In this document: positions 30,924-35,186 of the stretch, one piece after another
Numbering within the stretch: position 1 is the stretch's first letter
Layout of the letters: each line of letters opens with the position of its first letter
DNA from: Actinomycetota bacterium
GTDB taxonomy: Bacteria > Actinomycetota > Thermoleophilia > Gaiellales > Gaiellaceae
Assembly (NCBI GenBank): GCA_003134505.1
Contig: PLBK01000021.1
Coordinates: 40,341-75,526 of the forward strand
DNA: 35,186 bases
Direction: 5' to 3'
Made by a program: the position numbers and the translations under genes
The notes under the pieces: model-generated
The model's input: the letters and a program-made list of their open reading frames with translations, nothing else
Database searches by the model: none
What the model was told of the DNA's origin: nothing

Positions 30924-31882
30924 CAGTACCCGATGTGGATGTGGTTGTAGTGGTCGGGCAGCGCGGACGACGGTCCGCCGAGCGACATCAGCGAGATCAC
31001 CTGGACGGGCTCCACCGAGCTCGGGAGTGCCAGGAGCTGCCGGATCGTCAGCTCGGTGACGCTGCCGGGGCCCTGATGACCGAGGATCGGTAGGCCGCCG
31101 ACGGCGCTGATGTCGACTGCCCGGCCGTAGATGTGGGCCGAGACGACGCCCGGTCGGCCGTGCACGTAGAGCGAATGGCCGGAGATCAGGCACGAGACCG
31201 CGACCTGGCCGTTCGCCTGCGCCAGGTACTCAATGACCGCGAGCACGCGGACGTCGAGCTTGCCCGAGGCGACGTCGCCGCGGCCGGCCGGGTAGATGTC
31301 CAGTCGCCGATCGGACAGCACCTGCTGCTGGAGCTGCTCGCGCGACGCGTCGAGGCCGGTGAGGATCGTCTGCGGGCCGAGCGCCTTCAGGTAGCCGTCG
31401 AGCGCGATCGCCTGCTCGCCGGGCTGCACCGCCGGTCGCCGGGTCGGGCTCGGCTGCGCTCCTCGCTCGGGCAGGCCGACCCTTCTGGCGGTGATGCCGG
31501 CGAGCTCGAGGTGGCGAAGCAGTCGCAGGCGTGCCGTCTCCGCCTGCCTCAGCGCCTGCGCATGCTCGCGCGCGGCGACGGCAGGGTCGAGGAGCGGTGC
31601 GCGTGCGTCGTCGGGGCGGGCCAGCAGACCCGCGCCGGCAAGCACCAGGGCGAGCCCCGAGCCGGCGAGCGTCAGCCGGACCGGCCTCCGCAGGCGCGGT
31701 TTGCGCGGGGCCTCGGCAACCGGCTCGGCCGGGACGCGGAGCTCGGGACACGGCTTGGCACAGGGCGCGGGGGTCCGGCCGGCCACGACGGCCTCGGTGC
31801 CACGGCCGACCGACCAGCCGACGGCGAAGTCCCCGACGAGAAGCACATGGCGCGGGCGCACGCGCGCCGTCGTCAGTTGCAT
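30923..31882 (-). CDS. M15-like (LAS superfamily) metallopeptidase-type membrane protein
   Basis: A 319-residue protein with a cytoplasmic N-terminal part, one membrane helix (about 69-88), a charged linker with a coiled-coil tendency (100-130) and a C-terminal domain with the zinc-site pattern of D-Ala-D-Ala metallopeptidases: SAHIYGRAVDIS (His250 and Asp257) and HYNHIHIGY (His314 and His316). A nearby SGHSLYVHGRPG segment precedes it. The usual role is peptidoglycan cleavage, but no substrate is shown. ATG 31882 is preferred since GGAAGG precedes it; GTG 31915 and ATG 31894 are alternatives. The N-terminal region has a CPEL/CAKPC cysteine cluster. It reads away from the pilus genes at 32077 and heads the three-gene minus-strand set. 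Confidence 0.7.
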   Translation of the reverse strand: MQLTTARVRPRHVLLVGDFAVGWSVGRGTEAVVAGRTPAPCAKPCPELRVPAEPVAEAPRKPRLRRPVRLTLAGSGLALVLAGAGLLARPDDARAPLLDPAVAAREHAQALRQAETARLRLLRHLELAGITARRVGLPERGAQPSPTRRPAVQPGEQAIALDGYLKALGPQTILTGLDASREQLQQQVLSDRRLDIYPAGRGDVASGKLDVRVLAVIEYLAQANGQVAVSCLISGHSLYVHGRPGVVSAHIYGRAVDISAVGGLPILGHQGPGSVTELTIRQLLALPSSVEPVQVISLMSLGGPSSALPDHYNHIHIGY

Positions 31883-31929
31883 CGCGCCTTCCATACAGGT
31901 CTCATCGAACCGCACTCGGGCCGGCCCGT

Positions 31930-31995
31930 CCCCCGAACGAGGGATGCGTCAGAGGGTGCCTCCGGGCCGAAAACAGCAGAACCCCAGTTCGGGGG
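31930..31995 (+). repeat. Inverted repeat in the leader region of the first Flp gene
   Basis: CCCCCGAAC (31930-31938) and GTTCGGGGG (31987-31995) are perfect nine-base complements 48 bases apart. The right arm overlaps the TCGGGGGAT motif shared with the second pilin leader. Confidence 0.6.
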
Positions 31996-32022
31996 ATAGG
32001 CATCGGCCCCGCTTCGGGCGAT
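31989..32022 (+). promoter_or_regulatory. Motif TCGGGGGAT-N21-CGAT upstream of Flp gene 1
   Basis: TCGGGGGAT (31989-31997) and CGAT (32019-32022) sit 54 bases before the ATG. The same pair with the same 21-base spacing occurs before Flp gene 2 at 32338. Its nature (promoter, operator or RNA element) is unknown. Confidence 0.45.
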
Positions 32023-32076
32023 GAGCCGAGCAGTTGTCCAGGCAGCTCACCAGGCCGTGGAAGGGAGGTGAAACGA

Positions 32077-32244
32077 ATGATCCTCAAGCCGTATCTGTGG
32101 CTTCTGAACAAGCGCGAGGAGGGACAGACGATGGCGGAGTACGCCGTCGTGCTGGGGGTGATCACCCTCGCCGTGGTCGGCGTCTTCACCGCCCTCGCAG
32201 GTGGTATCTCGGGCGCGATCAACACCGTCACGACGTCGATCTAG
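32077..32244 (+). CDS. flp: Flp/Fap-family pilin, copy 1
   Basis: A 55-residue prepilin for the Tad (tight adherence) pilus. The leader ILKPYLWLLNKREEG ends at the prepilin-peptidase site G-QTMAEY: cleavage after Gly with Glu at +5 and Tyr at +6, as in the Flp family. A hydrophobic helix (VVLGVITLAVVGVFTALAGG) then forms the fibre core. The mature protein is short (about 38 residues). ATG 32077 is preceded by GGGAGGTG at 32063-32070. A second copy with an identical mature core lies at 32431. Hairpins follow the gene, which may set the ratio of pilin to downstream products. Confidence 0.92.
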   Translation: MILKPYLWLLNKREEGQTMAEYAVVLGVITLAVVGVFTALAGGISGAINTVTTSI

Positions 32245-32272
32245 CCGACGTCCCGGCCCGGCCAGGACGTCA

Positions 32273-32298
32273 ACGGGCGGCTCGAAAGGGCCGCCCGT
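32273..32298 (+). terminator. Hairpin after Flp gene 1
   Basis: ACGGGCGGC (32273-32281) and GCCGCCCGT (32290-32298) form a perfect nine-base-pair stem with an eight-base loop. No T-run follows, so attenuation or mRNA protection is as likely as full termination. Confidence 0.5.
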
Positions 32299-32325
32299 CT
32301 CGTGTCCGGCCCGGGCGTTGAGATC

Positions 32326-32371
32326 GTAATCACCCGCTCGGGGGATTACGGAAAGCCACTCCCTGAGCGAT
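32326..32371 (+). promoter_or_regulatory. Motif TCGGGGGAT-N21-CGAT with hairpin upstream of Flp gene 2
   Basis: TCGGGGGAT (32338-32346) and CGAT (32368-32371) repeat the arrangement of the first pilin leader. Here the G-run lies in a hairpin of GTAATC (32326-32331) with GATTAC (32344-32349) and inner CCC/GGG pairs. It ends 59 bases before the ATG. Confidence 0.45.
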
Positions 32372-32430
32372 CTTGAGACCGGGTGTGCAGCCACGAATCT
32401 CGAACGACCGCGAGAGGAGGTGACAAGGAA

Positions 32431-32607
32431 ATGACTTTCTCCGAGTGCATGGATCTGATCAAGTGGGCGCGCAAGCGTCAGGAGGGCCAGACGATGGCGG
32501 AGTACGCCGTCGTGCTGGGTGTGATCACCCTCGCAGTCGTCGGAGTGTTCACGGCCCTCGCGGGCGGAATCTCGGGCGCGATCAACAGCGTCAAGGGCGC
32601 CATCTAG
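32431..32607 (+). CDS. flp: Flp/Fap-family pilin, copy 2
   Basis: A 58-residue Tad prepilin. The leader TFSECMDLIKWARKRQEG differs from copy 1, but from GQTMAEY onward the protein is identical for 35 residues and differs only at the end (SVKGAI against TVTTSI). The cleavage site is again G-QTMAEY. The DNA of the shared part differs at nine third-codon positions and none that alter the protein. ATG 32431 is preceded by GAGAGGAGGTG. An in-frame ATG at 32383 would add an atypical N-terminus and is not preferred. A hairpin follows before the TadE-like gene. Confidence 0.92.
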   Translation: MTFSECMDLIKWARKRQEGQTMAEYAVVLGVITLAVVGVFTALAGGISGAINSVKGAI

Positions 32608-32628
32608 GTCCTAACGAACAAGTGAAAG

Positions 32629-32658
32629 CGGGTGGGCCTGGGCAACCGGGCCCACCCG
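32629..32658 (+). terminator. Hairpin after Flp gene 2
   Basis: CGGGTGGGCC (32629-32638) pairs perfectly with GGCCCACCCG (32649-32658) around a ten-base loop. It separates the abundant pilin from the minor genes. No T-run follows, so partial termination or stabilisation is likely. Confidence 0.5.
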
Positions 32659-32695
32659 AAGCTCTTCCAAGGAGAGACGGACGGTACCGAAGCAG

Positions 32696-33097
32696 ATGAA
32701 AAGACTCCGAATCAGATCCCGATCGCAGCGCGGCCAGGCCATGGTCGAGTTCGCGATCGTCGCGCCGATCCTCCTCCTGATCCTGATGGGCATCATGCAG
32801 CTCGGCGTCGTCTACAACAACTGGGTGACGCTGACCGACGCGGCACGCGCCGGCGCCCGCAAGGCGGCGGTCTGCCGCAGCGGGTGCAGCCCGGACGCGC
32901 CCACCGCGGCGACCAACGCCGTCAAGAGCTCGGCCGCCAACCTGAACCTGGCGAACCTCGGCGTGACCGTGACCTCGTCGTGGGCGCAGGGCGCAGATGC
33001 GACCGTGACCGCGACGTACCCGTGGTCGATCAACGTGATGGGCGTCGTCGTCGCCTCCGGGACGATGAGCTCCACGACCACGGAACGTGTCGAGTAA
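32696..33097 (+). CDS. TadE-like pseudopilin
   Basis: A 133-residue TadE/TadG-family protein of the Tad pilus. The basic N-terminus (MKRLRIRSRSQRGQAMVEFA) carries a prepilin-like site RGQAMVEF, with Glu at +5 if cut after Gly, then a membrane helix VAPILLLILMGIMQLGVVY, which is the TadE core pattern (QGqAmVEFAlvlPlLLlll.gi.ef). WVTLTDAARAGARKAAV follows, another family mark. The C-terminal extracellular part (about 60-133) has two cysteines (CRSGC, 59 and 63) and is beta-like. ATG 32696 starts 88 bases after the second pilin. Confidence 0.9.
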   Translation: MKRLRIRSRSQRGQAMVEFAIVAPILLLILMGIMQLGVVYNNWVTLTDAARAGARKAAVCRSGCSPDAPTAATNAVKSSAANLNLANLGVTVTSSWAQGADATVTATYPWSINVMGVVVASGTMSSTTTERVE

Positions 33098-33213
33098 CCC
33101 GCGCAGCGGGGCCTTCGCAGATCGCTCTCAAGGCCGCGCACTCCTCCGCCGATACAGGTGCCGGAGGCGCCGAGCCTCCAACAGGAATCTGACGACGAAG
33201 GAAGGCTGAATCG

Positions 33214-34029
33214 ATGACTTATCGGATGCGCAACATCCTCATCGCCGTCGCTCTGGCCGGCTTCGCCGCGCTCCTGGTGACGTTCTACATCTCGAACTAC
33301 AAGAGCAGCGTCCAGCACCAGCAGGCCCAGGTGACCGTCCTGGTGGCGGCGCACGACATCCCGCAGAACACCTCCGGTGCCGACGTCGTGTCGAAGGGCT
33401 GGCTGAAGACGGAGCAGGTATCGCGCTCCTCGGTCGTGCCCGGGACGTTCTCGAGCCCCGACCAGATCAGGTCGCTCGTCGCCACCCAGGCTACGTACGC
33501 GGGCGAGCAGGTGACGGCGGCCCGCTTCGGACCGACGACGCAGGCGGGCATCGCCGGCGAGATCACCGGCACCCAGCGTGCCGTCCAGCTCTCCGGCGAT
33601 CCGAACCAGATCCTCGCCGGGACGCTGCAGCCGGGTGACTACGTCGACTTCGAAGGCGTGCTCGGCATCGATCTCGGCGGGAACAACAGCTTCAGCTTCA
33701 GCCGCATCGTCGTCCGCAACATGAAGGTCCTGCAGGTCCAGTCGGGCGGCGGGGCATCGGGCAAGATCGGCGGCGGCAGCAGCCTGAGCGCGGTCATGTT
33801 GCGCATGACCGACGCGCAGTCGCAGAAGATCGAGCTGATCTACGCCTCGGCCCGCCAGTCGAGCAACGCCTTCTGGGCGCTCGAGCTCCGGCCCGGCCTG
33901 AAGTCGCAGGACAGCCCGAACAGCGTCGAGACGCCGTTCACGATCCTCACGGACGGCATTGCCCCGACGACCCTCAAGGCCGCCCTCGGCATCGCGCTGA
34001 TCGCGTCCGCAGCTGCAGGAGGCCACTGA
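33214..34029 (+). CDS. cpaB: Flp pilus assembly protein CpaB (RcpC)
   Basis: A 271-residue CpaB protein of the Tad machine. One membrane helix (RNILIAVALAGFAALLVTFYIS, about 6-27 by parts) anchors it, followed by the SAF domain (about 40-105: VTVLVAAHDIPQNTSGADVV, VATQATYAGEQVTAARF) and the RcpC-like domain with QRAVQLSGDPNQILAGTLQPGDYVDFEGV (family: av.v.vd......l.pGd.VDv). CpaB/RcpC links the assembly platform to the outside and may gate the channel. ATG 33214 follows GAAGGAAGG. The 116-base gap after TadE holds small hairpins (33098-33111 and 33163-33179) but no gene. TGATG overlap couples it to the ATPase gene. Confidence 0.9.
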   Translation: MTYRMRNILIAVALAGFAALLVTFYISNYKSSVQHQQAQVTVLVAAHDIPQNTSGADVVSKGWLKTEQVSRSSVVPGTFSSPDQIRSLVATQATYAGEQVTAARFGPTTQAGIAGEITGTQRAVQLSGDPNQILAGTLQPGDYVDFEGVLGIDLGGNNSFSFSRIVVRNMKVLQVQSGGGASGKIGGGSSLSAVMLRMTDAQSQKIELIYASARQSSNAFWALELRPGLKSQDSPNSVETPFTILTDGIAPTTLKAALGIALIASAAAGGH

Positions 34030-35186
34030 TGAGCGAGAACGGCACAGCTCCGCTGCGTGTCTACGTCACGGGCTCGTGTGAGGGCCTGGCGGAGATCGTC
34101 GACGCCCTGCGCATCCACGGCGGCATCGAGCTCGTCGGGATCACCGAGGACGTGCCCGAGGCGGCGTCGGCTCTCACCGGCGGCCATCTCGACGCGATCC
34201 TCCACGCAACCCGCGGCGGCGAGTTCCCGAAGGACCAGTACGCGGCGATCCGCGAGTACACGCGGGCTCCCGTGATCCTGCTCTGCTCGGGCGAGTGCTC
34301 CGGCATTCTCGCCGAGGCGCTCGACGCCGAGGTGGCGGACGTGATCCCGCTCCCGCAGCTGACCGAGAACATCGTCTTCGCGATCCGCAAGGCCTGCCAG
34401 GCGGAGAAGCGGACGGTCGGCTCCGGCAGCCACGTGGGCCGCGTCGTCACCGTCTTCTCGCCCAAGGGCGGCATCGGCAAGACGGTCGTCTCGACGAACC
34501 TCGCCGTCAGCTTCGCCAAGTACCACAAGACGCGCACGCTGCTCCTCGACCTCGACCTGCAGTTCGGGGACGCGGCGATCATGCTCGGCATCGAGCCCGA
34601 GAAGACGATCTACGACCTCGTCGTCGCCCCGGGCGAGCTCGACAGCGAGAAGCTGGCGGGCTACACGACCGCGCATCCGTGCGGCCTCGACATCCTGCCG
34701 GCGCCGATCCGTCCCGAGGACGCCGAGCTCGTCACCGAGGGGAAGCTGGCCCGCCTGCTCGAGGTCGCCCGCACCTCCTACGACATGATCATCGTCGACA
34801 CGTCGCCGTTCTTCCACGGGCCGATGCTGGCGACGCTCGATCGCACCGACATCCTGCTCCTGCTCTGCGGTCTCGACATCCCGACGATCAAGAACGTGCG
34901 GCTCGGGCTGCAGACGCTCGAGCTGCTCTCGTTCCCGCCCGAGCGGACCCGTGTGATCCTGAACCGGGCGAACACGAACGTCGGTCTCAAGCGGAGCGAG
35001 GTCGAGGAGACGCTGCGCACGAAGGTGCACGTCGAGCTGCCGAGCGACCGAGCCGTGCCGATGGCCGTCAACCGCGGCAAGCCGGTCGCGCTCGCCGAGC
35101 CCGGCGCGGAGTTCTCGAAGGCGATCCGCGACCTGTCCGACATGGTCGCCCAGCGCAGCTCGAGCCCGAAGGGCCAGAAGAAGGCC
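34029..35186 (+). CDS. CpaE/TadZ-like MinD-family ATPase of the Tad pilus (3' end outside window)
   Basis: The frame is open from ATG 34029 to the window edge (386 codons, no stop). Residues about 9-125 form a receiver-like domain in which the phospho-acceptor site is not recognisable (DAILHATRGG), typical of TadZ/CpaE atypical receivers. The ATPase domain starts at RVVTVFSPKGGIGKTVVSTNL with a deviant Walker A (SPKGGIGKT, 144-152; quoted by parts), then LLLDLDLQFGDAAIMLG and the Walker B-like MIIVDTSPF. TadZ localises the Tad machine at a cell site. ATG 34029 overlaps the cpaB stop by one base (TGATG). The usual next genes (TadA ATPase, TadB, TadC) would lie to the right. Confidence 0.9.
   Translation, partial: MSENGTAPLRVYVTGSCEGLAEIVDALRIHGGIELVGITEDVPEAASALTGGHLDAILHATRGGEFPKDQYAAIREYTRAPVILLCSGECSGILAEALDAEVADVIPLPQLTENIVFAIRKACQAEKRTVGSGSHVGRVVTVFSPKGGIGKTVVSTNLAVSFAKYHKTRTLLLDLDLQFGDAAIMLGIEPEKTIYDLVVAPGELDSEKLAGYTTAHPCGLDILPAPIRPEDAELVTEGKLARLLEVARTSYDMIIVDTSPFFHGPMLATLDRTDILLLLCGLDIPTIKNVRLGLQTLELLSFPPERTRVILNRANTNVGLKRSEVEETLRTKVHVELPSDRAVPMAVNRGKPVALAEPGAEFSKAIRDLSDMVAQRSSSPKGQKKA

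Noticed and set aside
31930-32076. Cyclic di-GMP riboswitch before the first Flp gene
   Set aside because: A long-range stem and a GCCTCCGGGCC stretch loosely recall GEMM-I, and c-di-GMP control of pili would fit, but the conserved core and the tetraloop-receptor layout are missing.

Overview
This 35.2 kb window is GC-rich (roughly 70%), densely packed bacterial chromosome, with about 36 protein genes and no gap over 300 bases. Frequent GTG/TTG starts, many 1-4 base gene overlaps, TANNNT boxes 6-9 bases before start codons (apparent leaderless transcripts), a Streptomyces-type subtilisin-inhibitor-like protein and a Tad/Flp pilus locus all point to an actinobacterium. A deep lineage such as Thermoleophilia is possible but cannot be settled from the window. 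I saw no rRNA, tRNA, CRISPR array, prophage or transposase gene.

Layout. 1-1585: end of a fumarylacetoacetate hydrolase family gene and homogentisate dioxygenase (tyrosine/phenylalanine breakdown). 1681-6134: six same-strand genes, mostly joined by four-base NTGA overlaps (MtnX-like phosphatase, AlkA-like glycosylase, GNAT fusion, GST-like protein, alpha/beta hydrolase, rhodanese). 6131-7704 (minus): glutamine amidotransferase and DUF72 protein. 7727-10511: murI, rph, an MgtC-like gene and rdgB. 10508-11338 (minus): BrkB/YihY membrane protein. 11364-12901: roadblock-like protein, small membrane protein, pyrE, HU. 12977-16126: membrane protein, secreted S53 (sedolisin) peptidase with IPT/TIG repeats, and a secreted subtilisin-inhibitor-like protein. 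16154-19568: pyrF, D-Ala-D-Ala carboxypeptidase, a PfkB kinase homologue that has lost key residues, a VOC protein. 19764-22859: guaB-guaA. 22957-24645: divergent phospholipase D-like and nitroreductase genes. 24780-28813: rplM-rpsI-glmM-glmS. 29086-31882 (minus): GT-C-like membrane protein, DUF192 protein, M15-like peptidase. 32077-35186: two Flp pilins, a TadE-like protein, CpaB and a CpaE/TadZ ATPase cut by the window edge.

Themes. Nucleotide synthesis (pyrE, pyrF, guaB, guaA, rdgB) and envelope precursor synthesis (murI, glmM, glmS, DD-carboxypeptidase) dominate the core. The Tad operon, the M15-like peptidase and the GT-C-like protein form a surface-structure block at the right end.

Most interesting non-gene signals: (1) a 23-base palindrome between murI and rph with a near-copy inside the glmM coding sequence, where compensating arm changes keep base pairing; (2) a GGGTC-T-GACCC repeat family filling the two spacers between convergent genes (guaA/PLD and glmS/GT-C), one copy supplying the C-terminus of the PLD protein; (3) a secreted S53 protease beside a secreted inhibitor-like protein; (4) a leader with alternative hairpins before rplM; (5) a shared leader motif before both Flp pilins; (6) a PfkB homologue with its catalytic Asp and a sugar-binding Asn replaced.
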